DNA from: an uncultured Eubacteriales bacterium
GTDB lineage: Bacteria; Bacillota; Clostridia; Oscillospirales; CAG-272
DNA: 46,595 bases
Assembly: GCA_934462825.1 (NCBI GenBank)
Contig: CAKSIP010000008.1
Coordinates: 1 to 46,595, forward strand
Direction of reading: 5' to 3'
Shown: in pieces, positions 23,585 to 30,471 of the stretch
Numbering within the stretch: the stretch's first letter is position 1
Layout of the letters: each line of letters opens with the position of its first letter
Position numbers and translations under genes: made by a program
The notes under the pieces: model-generated
Seen by the model: only the letters and a program-made list of their open reading frames with translations
Told to the model about the DNA's origin: nothing
Database searches by the model: none

Positions 23585-23624
23585 TGAGGAAAGCGGGAAG
23601 GGGAAGGGGAAGAGAAAGGGAAAG
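23585..23624. repeat. Purine-rich low-complexity tract between rpoZ and priA
   Basis: An irregular run of GGGAAG/GGGAAA units on the plus strand, so the minus-strand operon RNA is pyrimidine-rich here, between the rpoZ stop and the priA ribosome binding site. No hairpin or terminator is seen. Confidence 0.45.
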
Positions 23625-23629
23625 AATCG

Positions 23630-24016
23630 TCAAGCGTTCTCACCTTCAAATTCGGTGTCGGCGACTTCGTTCGCCGTGTCATGCTCTCCGGCTGTTTTCG
23701 CGGAAGGGGCATGTTCTGCGGCCATGTCGGCCGTCTCCGCGTCCTTCTTTGCGTTCGGATCCATGCGAACAATTTTATATCGACCTTCATAAATGCGGTC
23801 AATGGCGACTCTGACCGGTTTTACATCGGCCAAAATGCGATCCACATCAACGATAAATTCCGAATCTTTTCCGGCAAGAGCCGCCTTTTCGGCAAGTTCT
23901 TTTTGCTTGAGATAACGGCTGTTGATGGCGCAAGCACATTTGGCCGTGGCCAAAGTCAGCTCATAACGGTTGATTTTACCCTTGGTAAGCTCGGTGATGG
24001 TGGGACGAAGCATCAT
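23630..24016 (-). CDS. rpoZ: RNA polymerase omega subunit
   Basis: 128 residues. Small subunit that stabilises the beta' chain of RNA polymerase. MLRPTITELTKGKINRYEL and LATAKCACAINSRYL are the recognisable helices. Residues from ~88 to 128 form a hydrophilic Ala/Glu/Asp-rich tail, longer than the typical ~70-90-residue Firmicutes omega and probably disordered. It lies between gmk and priA as in most Firmicutes; with remA and yicC upstream the identification is firm. Start is at 24016 or the adjacent second ATG. Confidence 0.92.
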   Translation of the reverse strand: MMLRPTITELTKGKINRYELTLATAKCACAINSRYLKQKELAEKAALAGKDSEFIVDVDRILADVKPVRVAIDRIYEGRYKIVRMDPNAKKDAETADMAAEHAPSAKTAGEHDTANEVADTEFEGENA

Positions 24017-24057
24017 GATAATCAGTTCTCCTTACAAACAATTTTATGTAAATTATA

Positions 24058-24678
24058 TTATTTTCCAAAATAGAGAGATTCAATGTCGGGGATGCGATTG
24101 GCGGCGAAGCGCTCGGCACGGACAATGGCAAAAATGTCTTCGGCGGCTTCCTTTGCCTTTCCGTCTTCATTGAATACGATGTAATCATACGCGCTGGCTA
24201 ACGGGATTTCCCGGCGTGTTTTTTCCAATCGCTTACGGATTTTTTCTTCCGGCTCTGTGCCGCGGCTCCGAAGCCGTTTTTCCTGTACGGAAAAGCTGGG
24301 GGGAAGGAGCATGATCAGCACGGCATCGGGGCGTTTGGCTTTGACCTGCATGGCACCGACAACGTCAATTTCAAGGATGACGTTGCGCCCCAACTTGAGC
24401 TGTTCGTTGACCGGTTCTTCCGGCGTGCCGTACATTTCGTCGCAATATTCCGCATGCTCCAAAAAAGCGTCCTTGTCTAATTTTTCAAGAAATTCCGAGC
24501 GACTTGTAAAGTAATAATCCACCCCGTCTGTTTCGCCGGCGCGCATATAGCGCGTCGTGCAGGATATGGAGAATACATAGTCCGGGTTTTCACGGATGAA
24601 TTTGGTGACAGTGCTTTTTCCGCTGCCGGCCGGCCCGGAAATCACAACAATCAATCCTTTTTTGTCTTGATTATTCAT
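24058..24678 (-). CDS. gmk: Guanylate kinase
   Basis: 206 residues. Converts GMP and ATP to GDP and ADP. P-loop GPAGSGKST at 15-23; the GMP-binding region contains SCTTRYMRAGETDGVDYYF and EHAEYCDEMYGTP; the LID region follows at RGTEPEEKIRKRL. Normal family length. It is downstream of remA, 39 bp apart. Confidence 0.95.
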   Translation of the reverse strand: MNNQDKKGLIVVISGPAGSGKSTVTKFIRENPDYVFSISCTTRYMRAGETDGVDYYFTSRSEFLEKLDKDAFLEHAEYCDEMYGTPEEPVNEQLKLGRNVILEIDVVGAMQVKAKRPDAVLIMLLPPSFSVQEKRLRSRGTEPEEKIRKRLEKTRREIPLASAYDYIVFNEDGKAKEAAEDIFAIVRAERFAANRIPDIESLYFGK

Positions 24679-24717
24679 AGTATAGGGGGATTCCTTTCGT
24701 TTTATCGCTTGTCAAGC

Positions 24718-24984
24718 CTATTCTTCTTCGTTTGTCTCATCGGAATCATCGTCGGAATCCAAGCGGTTTGCCACTGTTTCGGCCTGAATTGCTGAGAGAA
24801 TGACATGATCGCTGTCGGTGATGATGACGGCTCTTGTGCGTCGTCCGCAGGTGACGTCTATGACGCGCCCCTCGTCCTTCGCATCTTGAATCAAGCGTTT
24901 GATCGGAGCCGAATCGGGACTCACCAAGGTTACAATTCGATCCGCGGCGACCATATTTCCAAAGCCAATATTGATAAATTTCAT
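24718..24984 (-). CDS. remA: Extracellular matrix regulator RemA family (DUF370)
   Basis: 88 residues beginning MKFINIGFGNMVAADRIVTLVSPDSAPIKR (conserved family start), then ARVID-like and GRRTRAVIITDSDHVILSAIQ segments. In B. subtilis RemA is a DNA-binding activator of biofilm matrix genes; in Clostridia its role is less known. The last ~12 residues are acidic (DSDDDSDETNEEE). It lies between yicC and gmk as in most Firmicutes. Confidence 0.93.
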   Translation of the reverse strand: MKFINIGFGNMVAADRIVTLVSPDSAPIKRLIQDAKDEGRVIDVTCGRRTRAVIITDSDHVILSAIQAETVANRLDSDDDSDETNEEE

Positions 24985-25008
24985 TTTTTCCTCCTCACTA
25001 TCACGCTA

Positions 25009-25893
25009 TTATTCGATGTTTTGAACCTGCTCGCGGATTTTTTCCAATTCGCTTTTCATGTCTACCACCAGGTGAGCAATCGTTGCATTGGAGCATTTCG
25101 AGCCGATCGTGTTTGTTTCCCGATTCATTTCCTGGATCAGAAAATCCAATTTTCTTCCGACGGGTGACTCCGACGCCTGGATGAAATTTTCAAAGGCGCG
25201 AAAATGGGATTCCAACCGAACCAATTCTTCATCAATCGCCGCTTTGTCGGCGAAGATTGCACATTCCGTCAAAATACGGTTTTCGTCCACCGTAATGCGG
25301 TTGTCGGATAAAACATCGCGCAGCTTTTGCTCCAGCCGATCCCGGTAACTGTGAATATCGGCGGCCGAAAGCTCCGATACTTCGGCGGCTAAATGGCGGA
25401 GCCGCTCAATTTTTTGACACATATCCGAAGATAGAAATTTCCCCTCGGCCTCACGCATCCGGCAAAAGCTTTCGAGAGCCGGCGTTAAAGCCTTCTGCAC
25501 GGCCTCGGTAGCGCGATCTTCTTCATTTTCCGGGCGGGCTACCGAGAAAATGTCGGGATTTTTGGCCACCGTCATTACGCTGATGTCATCCGTAAGGCCA
25601 AATTCATCGCGGAGCGTGTATAAAGCGCGGATATATCCTTTTGCAAGGGCATGCTGGAGCTTGACCTCGACCTCGTCGGTGTCATTGATGGTGATATTGA
25701 TTTCGATTTTTCCGCGGGAAATGCCGGCCGAAGAAAGCCGACGTTTTATGCTTTCTTCCAGGTAGGTATAATTGCGCGGCAAGCGTATCGAACAATCCAA
25801 AAATCGGTTGTTGACCGATTTGATTTCTACCGTGACTTCCTTGCCGTTGACATTCCGGCAAGCACGTCCGAATGCGGTCATACTTTTAAGCAT
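25009..25893 (-). CDS. YicC/YloC family endoribonuclease
   Basis: 294 residues. MLKSMTAFGRA at the start and a C-terminal region containing GRKLDFLIQEMNRETNTIGSK are diagnostic of the YicC family, whose members act as endoribonucleases on structured RNA or small RNAs. It is the first gene of the long minus-strand operon. The promoter at 25944-25972 and TAAGGAGAAA before the ATG support the start. The 5' leader carries a 10-bp palindrome at 25912-25921. Confidence 0.93.
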   Translation of the reverse strand: MLKSMTAFGRACRNVNGKEVTVEIKSVNNRFLDCSIRLPRNYTYLEESIKRRLSSAGISRGKIEINITINDTDEVEVKLQHALAKGYIRALYTLRDEFGLTDDISVMTVAKNPDIFSVARPENEEDRATEAVQKALTPALESFCRMREAEGKFLSSDMCQKIERLRHLAAEVSELSAADIHSYRDRLEQKLRDVLSDNRITVDENRILTECAIFADKAAIDEELVRLESHFRAFENFIQASESPVGRKLDFLIQEMNRETNTIGSKCSNATIAHLVVDMKSELEKIREQVQNIE

Positions 25894-25911
25894 GAAATTT
25901 CTCCTTAGGAG

Positions 25912-25921
25912 GGGGCGCCCC
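25912..25921. promoter_or_regulatory. GGGGCGCCCC palindrome in the yicC leader
   Basis: Perfect 10-bp palindrome between the promoter and ribosome binding site of the large operon. It may be a protein-binding site or a dimeric RNA contact; with no loop it cannot form a hairpin within one molecule. Confidence 0.45.
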
Positions 25922-25943
25922 TCTTACATACATATATAAGTAT

Positions 25944-25972
25944 ATTTTAATACAAAACAAGAAATTTGTCAA
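25944..25972 (-). promoter_or_regulatory. Promoter of the yicC-thiN operon
   Basis: On the minus strand: perfect TTGACA (25967-25972), 17-bp spacer and TAAAAT (25944-25949). It drives the ~14-kb housekeeping operon; I saw no other promoter this good inside it. Confidence 0.85.
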
Positions 25973-26267
25973 CCACATACCTCAAGGAAAAAGGCATATT
26001 TTAATATTTTTTACAAAAACGGAGGGCTAATTCGCCTTCCGCTTGCCTTTTTCAATCTTTTGGCACACCTATACCACATCCCGTTCGCCTTCAGCTTTAG
26101 GAGGCTGGACGGTCAAAGGACGTGGAAGGGAGAACGCTCCCGACGGCGTTAATCTCGGCCGGTGGCCGCCGCTTTTTCATCAAGAAAACCGAAAAAACAA
26201 GACAGGGGAGGCCAAACCGATCAAGAGTGTATCAAAAAGGCCGAAATCTCGACAGGCATATTTTTGA
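25973..26267. other. Non-coding gap between yicC promoter and truB
   Basis: No credible gene. Open frames of 73-74 codons on the plus strand (26043-26267, 26122-26343) have no ribosome binding site. A small hairpin with CGGAGGGC/GCCTTCCG arms lies near 26020-26041. The right end (26242-26303) resembles, in inverted orientation, the walR-walK gap. Confidence 0.5.
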
Positions 26268-26303
26268 GGGGCTGTTAAAAAACGCAATGCTTTTAACAGC
26301 CCC
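26242..26303 (+). repeat. Diverged intergenic repeat, copy A
   Basis: A ~62-bp element: GCCGAAAT, a short variable stretch, ATTTTTGA, then a hairpin GGGGCTGTTAAAA...TTTTAACAGCCCC. Copy B lies inverted at 30147-30212, with about three quarters of positions shared by eye, including the non-hairpin part. This suggests a dispersed repeat, not just two similar terminators. Confidence 0.55.
26268..26303 (-). terminator. Hairpin downstream of truB
   Basis: GGGGCTGTTAAAA (26268-26280) pairs perfectly with TTTTAACAGCCCC (26291-26303). It is 21 bp past the truB stop on the minus strand. T residues are inside the stem rather than after it, so termination is likely but not canonical. Confidence 0.55.
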
Positions 26304-26324
26304 ATCGTATCTTATTGGGAAAAT

Positions 26325-27281
26325 TTACGCTTCATCCAGATAAAACAGCTTTAAGGCTTTGACAGCCGAACCTTTTTCCGGCTCCTTGCACGCTTCCGGC
26401 GGGAGGACTTCTCCAACGGCAAAAAATCCGTTTTTTCCCCAAAGCTGTACGCGCTGTCCGACGGGCCATGCAGTGCCGATTTTCTTTTGATAAATTTCAC
26501 AGCCGTTTCGGCAGAGCCTTTCATAAAATTCCGGCAAACGGATGCTTGGCAAATCGGAAAACAGGGAAGCGACGGGAATTAAAAGCGCCTGCCGTTCTTG
26601 AAGCGAAAGACCGTCCAGCTCCTCCGGCGTTTTTGCTTGCGCCAGGGAAAAACCGCAGGCGCTTGTGCGCTCCAAAGCGGCCATAACGCCGCCGCATCCG
26701 AGCGATTTTCCAATATCGGCGCAAAGTGTTCGGATATACGTCCCCCCCGAACAAACAACCTCCAAAAGGTAATCCGAAGGGACGTCCGTGGGAGAGCAGG
26801 TGAGAGAAAACACCGTGACCGGGCGCGCCGAGCGCTCAACTTCAATGCCGCGCCGTGCCAAATCCACCAATTTTTTGCCCTGAACCTTCAGCGCACTGTA
26901 CATCGGTGGTATTTGAAGAATTTCGCCGGTAAAGGCGTGACAAGCCCGGATAACGGTTGCAGAATCCGGCAAATCCGCACAAGTGGTTTGTACTTGCCCG
27001 GTAATGTCCTCGGTGTCGGTAGTCAGGCCGAGGCGCAGGAGGGCACGATAAGTTTTGGAGGAAGCCGAAAGATATTCAGCCGCTTTCGCGGCGCGTCCGA
27101 CCAACACAACCAACACACCGGATGCCAACGGATCCAGAGTGCCGGCATGACCGACGCGTCTTGTTCCGAACAAACGCCGTGTGATGCCTACCACATCGTG
27201 GGATGTGATTCCCGACGGCTTGTTTACAATCAAAACGCCGGACGGCTCTTTTCCTTCGGTTCGGTTTGTAGCGGTTGACAT
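26325..27281 (-). CDS. truB: tRNA pseudouridine-55 synthase
   Basis: 318 residues. Isomerises U55 in the T-loop of tRNAs. Catalytic Asp50 lies in GHAGTLDPLASG; GVLIVNKPSGITSHDV (15-30) is the N-terminal signature; the thumb region contains QIPPMYSALKVQGKKL. A C-terminal PUA-like extension follows from about 250. I chose ATG at 27281 with AAGGAGCTG upstream; the longer frame begins inside trmB. It starts 5 bp after the trmB stop. Confidence 0.95.
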   Translation of the reverse strand: MSTATNRTEGKEPSGVLIVNKPSGITSHDVVGITRRLFGTRRVGHAGTLDPLASGVLVVLVGRAAKAAEYLSASSKTYRALLRLGLTTDTEDITGQVQTTCADLPDSATVIRACHAFTGEILQIPPMYSALKVQGKKLVDLARRGIEVERSARPVTVFSLTCSPTDVPSDYLLEVVCSGGTYIRTLCADIGKSLGCGGVMAALERTSACGFSLAQAKTPEELDGLSLQERQALLIPVASLFSDLPSIRLPEFYERLCRNGCEIYQKKIGTAWPVGQRVQLWGKNGFFAVGEVLPPEACKEPEKGSAVKALKLFYLDEA

Positions 27282-27286
27282 TCGGT

Positions 27287-28015
27287 TCAGCTCCTTTTTT
27301 CGGAATCTTCTTCTGGGCCGACGGGCGCCTGCACAGGCTCCGAGGGCGCTTGGCTTGACGTAAAAATCACTTGGGCCGCACAAATCGGCACGCCTTTTTC
27401 GGTGAAAGCACGCTCATATTCAGTCATAACATTGCCGTCGGCATGTTCGGAATGGTGCAAATCCCGTGTGCTCCAAAGAACCTCCAGCCCGCACGCCTCA
27501 AACTCATCCAAGCTGAAATCAAAAAGCCCCGTATTGTCTGTTTTGAGACAAAGCAAGCCGTTTTCTTTGAGCAGATTTCGATACACTTCCAAAAACGCGC
27601 GATAGGTTAAACGGCGCTTTTTATACCCGGATTTGGGCCATGGATCGCTGAAATTAAGAAAAATCCGATCCAGCGAATGGATAGGGAACCACTCCGGCAA
27701 ATTTTTGGCGTCTCCAATGATAAACCGGAGATTGTCCGGGCGCTTTTCTTCGGCCGCTTTTGCTTTTTCCAGCGCGATGCAGGCCACATCGGGAACGCGC
27801 TCCATGGCAATGAAATTCCATTCGGGATGCTTTTCCGCCATTCCGCAGGCAAAATCTCCCTTGCCACACCCGATTTCTAAGCAGAGCGGAACGCTTTGCT
27901 TTTGCGTCGAAAAGCAGGAGGACGGAGCGTTATGGAGAGCGCTGTAATCGGTAATCAGGAGATCGCTGCAGGCGGAGATTCGCTCTGCGCCGTGCTTTTT
28001 TCTTCTCATTCTCAT
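27287..28015 (-). CDS. trmB: tRNA (guanine-N7-)-methyltransferase
   Basis: 242 residues. Makes m7G46 in tRNA using SAM. MRMRRKKHGAERI at the start, SAM motif LEIGCGKGDF, NFSDPWPKSGYKKRRLTY (catalytic Asp and RNA-binding segment) and TEYERAFTEKG near the end are family hallmarks. A ~20-residue Pro/Glu-rich tail follows. ATG at 28015 follows ACGGAGATA; a frame open to 28123 overlaps ychF and was rejected. Confidence 0.95.
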   Translation of the reverse strand: MRMRRKKHGAERISACSDLLITDYSALHNAPSSCFSTQKQSVPLCLEIGCGKGDFACGMAEKHPEWNFIAMERVPDVACIALEKAKAAEEKRPDNLRFIIGDAKNLPEWFPIHSLDRIFLNFSDPWPKSGYKKRRLTYRAFLEVYRNLLKENGLLCLKTDNTGLFDFSLDEFEACGLEVLWSTRDLHHSEHADGNVMTEYERAFTEKGVPICAAQVIFTSSQAPSEPVQAPVGPEEDSEKRS

Positions 28016-28031
28016 AATAGTATCTCCGTTG

Positions 28032-29126
28032 TTATACGTTGAAACGGAAAAGGACGATGTCCCCGTCTTTGATGACGTACTCTTTGCCCTCACTGCGGAC
28101 AAGACCGGCTTCCTTGGCGGCATTCATGGTTCCGACGCGCACCAAATCATCAAAGGCAACAATTTCTGCCCGGATAAAGCCTCTCTCAAAATCGCTGTGA
28201 ATTTTTCCGGCCGCCTGCGGGGCCTTGGTTCCGTCGGTAATTGTCCAGGCGCGAACCTCCTTCGGGCCGGCGGTAAGATAGCTGATCAATCCGAGCAGGC
28301 GGTAGCTTGCCTTGATCAAACGGTCAAGGCCGCTTTCGGCAATGCCGAGTTCTTCCAGGAACATTTTCTTTTCATCTGCATTCAGTTCTGCAATTTCCGC
28401 TTCGATGGAAGCGCAAATGGCAAGCACCTGGGAGTTTTCGCTTTCGGCAAATTGTTTGAGCCGCATGTAATAAGGATTGTCAAGCGGTTCGCTTCCGGCT
28501 TCTTCCTCGCTGACGTTGGCCACATAGATGACCGGCTTCATGGTGAGAAGGGGTGTGTCGGCCAAAAGCTTCTTTTCGTCCTCGTCCAATGACACCGTCC
28601 GCGCGCATTTGCCGGATTCCAGCGCAGCCATGACTTTTTCAAGGGTTTCAATCTCGGCGGCCAGCGTTTTGTCGCCCTTGAGAGCTTTGCGGGTGCGGTC
28701 GAGACGGCGCTCCAGCATTTCTATATCGGAAAAGATCAATTCCAGGTTGATTGTTTCCAGATCGCGCATAGGATCGATTTTTCCATCTACATGAATGATA
28801 TTTTCGTCCTCAAAGCAACGAACGACATGAACAATGGCGTCAACCTCTCGGATGTGCGACAGAAATTTATTGCCGAGGCCTTCTCCTTTGGAAGCGCCGC
28901 GGACAAGTCCCGCAATATCGACAAATTCAATCACCGCAGGGGTGTATTTTTCGGGCGAATACATTTCGGCAAGCACGTCAAGGCGCTTGTCCGGAACACA
29001 AACCATGCCTACGTTTGGCTCAATGGTGCAGAAAGGATAGTTGGCGGACTCCGCTTTTGCGTTGGTCAAAGCGTTGAAAAGTGTGCTTTTGCCGACATTC
29101 GGCAGTCCGACGATACCGAGCTTCAT
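28032..29126 (-). CDS. ychF: Redox-sensitive ATPase/GTPase YchF (Obg family)
   Basis: 364 residues. Ribosome-associated P-loop NTPase that prefers ATP. GLPNVGKST is at 7-15, the G3 motif is DIAGLVRGASKGEGLG, and the altered G4 motif NVSE gives YchF its ATP preference. A coiled-coil insert (about 130-200) and a C-terminal TGS-like domain (AWTITDGTKAPQAAGKIH to the end) complete the architecture. It is the first gene of the minus-strand ychF-trmB-truB set, with its own promoter. Confidence 0.96.
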   Translation of the reverse strand: MKLGIVGLPNVGKSTLFNALTNAKAESANYPFCTIEPNVGMVCVPDKRLDVLAEMYSPEKYTPAVIEFVDIAGLVRGASKGEGLGNKFLSHIREVDAIVHVVRCFEDENIIHVDGKIDPMRDLETINLELIFSDIEMLERRLDRTRKALKGDKTLAAEIETLEKVMAALESGKCARTVSLDEDEKKLLADTPLLTMKPVIYVANVSEEEAGSEPLDNPYYMRLKQFAESENSQVLAICASIEAEIAELNADEKKMFLEELGIAESGLDRLIKASYRLLGLISYLTAGPKEVRAWTITDGTKAPQAAGKIHSDFERGFIRAEIVAFDDLVRVGTMNAAKEAGLVRSEGKEYVIKDGDIVLFRFNV

Positions 29127-29173
29127 AGAAAATACCTCATTTCGTGAATCATAAGAAAAAACATAATCAAGTA

Positions 29174-29202
29174 ATTATATAACATTCCCGCGATTTTCGC
29201 AA
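29174..29202 (-). promoter_or_regulatory. Promoter of ychF-trmB-truB
   Basis: On the minus strand: TTGCGA (29197-29202), 17-bp spacer and perfect TATAAT (29174-29179). Confidence 0.75.
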
Positions 29203-29264
29203 GAGAAAACCGAAAAAACCTGAAAAAATATAAAAATATCGGCAAAAAATGTGTTAAAACCCCT

Positions 29265-29292
29265 TTGCAAATTTAAAAAGATATGGTATAAT
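29265..29292 (+). promoter_or_regulatory. Promoter of the response-regulator gene
   Basis: TTGCAA (29265-29270), 16-bp spacer and perfect TATAAT (29287-29292). The long leader (~140 nt) before the gene is unusual, but no known riboswitch is seen in it. Confidence 0.7.
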
Positions 29293-29438
29293 GTACGAGT
29301 AACTTGTGAATCTATTGAAAAAACTTTTTTTGCATCGCCGTGGGCGGAATCCATATTTTGCTGACGATCAAAAAAAGCACTGCACACAGCACTTTTCAAA
29401 AGGAAAATACTTGAAAATATAGGAGGAAAAGCGGTACT

Positions 29439-30131
29439 ATGATGGATAAAAGAATCCTCGTTGTCGATGACGACACAAATATCTGCGAGATGCTCAAAAT
29501 TTATTTGGAGAATGAAGGCTACGATGTAAAGACCGCAAATGATGGTGCAGAGGGTGTTAATTATTTTAAAATGTATGCGCCGGATATTGTGCTTCTCGAC
29601 GTGATGATGCCGAAGAAGGACGGATACCAGGTGTGTCGTGAAATCCGTGACATCGGTCATAAGCCGATTATCATGATCACTGCCAAGGGCGACACCTTTG
29701 ATAAGGTTCTCGGCCTTGAGCTGGGCGCCGACGATTTTGTGGTAAAACCCTTTGACATGAAAGAGCTTTCGGCACGAATCAAAGCCGTTCTTCGTCGTTA
29801 CCAGGAGCATGTGGTTTCGGGCGACGATGAGGTTATCAAATTTGAAAATATTGAAATCAGTTTGCTCAAATATGAGTTGAAGCTGCGCGGAAAATCGGTG
29901 GATATTCCGCCCAAGGAGCTGGAATTGCTGTATTTCCTGGCTTCAAACTACAATCATGTATTTACGCGCGATCAGCTTTTGGATAAAGTATGGGGATTTG
30001 ATTATTTGGGTGATTCCCGTACCGTGGACGTTCATGTGAAGCGTCTGCGCGAAAAGCTGGAGGGCGTTTCGGACAAATGGGTGCTGAAAACGGTCTGGGG
30101 CGTCGGATATAAGTTCGAGCTGTTGAACTGA
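29439..30131 (+). CDS. walR: OmpR-family response regulator (WalR-like)
   Basis: 230 residues. Receiver domain (about 4-118) with acidic pocket Asp10-Asp12, phosphorylation site Asp54 (IVLLDVMMP) and Lys103 (VVKPFD). The C-terminal OmpR/PhoB winged helix (about 133-228) has LPPKELELL-type and RTVDVHVKRLREKL segments. Its neighbours (PAS-less HAMP histidine kinase, then HtrA) resemble the essential WalRK cell-wall system, but other OmpR pairs look similar, so the symbol is tentative. Starts MM behind AGGAGGAAA. It is separated from its kinase by 340 bp including a hairpin terminator. Confidence 0.85.
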   Translation: MMDKRILVVDDDTNICEMLKIYLENEGYDVKTANDGAEGVNYFKMYAPDIVLLDVMMPKKDGYQVCREIRDIGHKPIIMITAKGDTFDKVLGLELGADDFVVKPFDMKELSARIKAVLRRYQEHVVSGDDEVIKFENIEISLLKYELKLRGKSVDIPPKELELLYFLASNYNHVFTRDQLLDKVWGFDYLGDSRTVDVHVKRLREKLEGVSDKWVLKTVWGVGYKFELLN

Positions 30132-30146
30132 ACGCCCTGATAAAGA

Positions 30147-30184
30147 AAGGGCTGTAAAAAACGTATCGTTTTTTTGCAGCCCTT
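30147..30184 (+). terminator. Terminator after walR
   Basis: AAGGGCTG...AAAAAACG pairs with CGTTTTTTT...CAGCCCTT over a three-base loop. It is 15 bp past the walR stop and precedes walK, so most walR transcripts should end before the kinase gene unless read through. Confidence 0.75.
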
Positions 30185-30212
30185 CAAAAATACCGGTTGA
30201 AATTTCGGCGCT
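30147..30212 (-). repeat. Diverged intergenic repeat, copy B
   Basis: Read on the minus strand: GCCGAAAT, a variable stretch with CCGG, ATTTTTGA, then the GGGCTG...CAGCCC hairpin. It matches copy A at 26242-26303 outside as well as inside the hairpin. Confidence 0.55.
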
Positions 30213-30309
30213 TGGTGCGTTTGGGAGGATTTTTGCCTCCGTGCGCTACCCGGTTCCGATCATTTTTCAGCAAAACCGCCGACACTCTCGCCGGCAAGGA
30301 CAATTCGGT

Positions 30310-30349
30310 GGAGCCGCCCCAAAATTTATTGGGATTTTTTAACGGCTCC
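30310..30349 (+). other. Nested hairpin upstream of walK
   Basis: GGAGCCG (30310-30316) pairs with CGGCTCC (30343-30349); within it CCCAA pairs with TTGGG over a six-base loop, with TTTTTT unpaired. It could be a weak terminator or part of a structured RNA or repeat element. Confidence 0.5.
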
Positions 30350-30471
30350 TTTCGCTCTTTTTGCAGTGATAGGAAACCGAAAACACCGTCCGGCGTTTTG
30401 CCACAACCGAGCAGCAGAGAAGAATTTTCGTTTACAGAGGTTGCGAAATCGAAAAGAGGGAGTCCGTAGGT

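Larger units (their letters stand above)
29127..29438. other. Divergent intergenic region ychF/walR
   Basis: Holds the minus-strand ychF promoter (29174-29202) and the plus-strand walR promoter (29265-29292), back to back about 60 bp apart, and a ~140-base walR leader. No gene. The direct repeat AAGCACT/CAGCACTT in the leader (near 29376-29396) has no evident role. Confidence 0.6.
30132..30471. other. Structured non-coding gap between walR and walK
   Basis: No gene supported on either strand. A minus-strand frame of 171 codons (30184-30699) runs into walK and lacks a ribosome binding site and family features. The gap contains the terminator at 30147-30184, the repeat copy B (30147-30212) and a nested hairpin at 30310-30349 (GGAGCCG with CGGCTCC, inside it CCCAA with TTGGG). 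I saw no good promoter for walK in it. Confidence 0.55.

Noticed and set aside
26043..26343. Small plus-strand frames of 73-74 codons between truB and yicC
   Set aside because: No ribosome binding site, overlapping each other in different phases, low-complexity basic composition, and partly within the repeat copy.
29376..29396. AAGCACT...AGCACTT in the walR leader as a hairpin
   Set aside because: The arms are not complementary; it is a direct/mirror arrangement that cannot form a stem.
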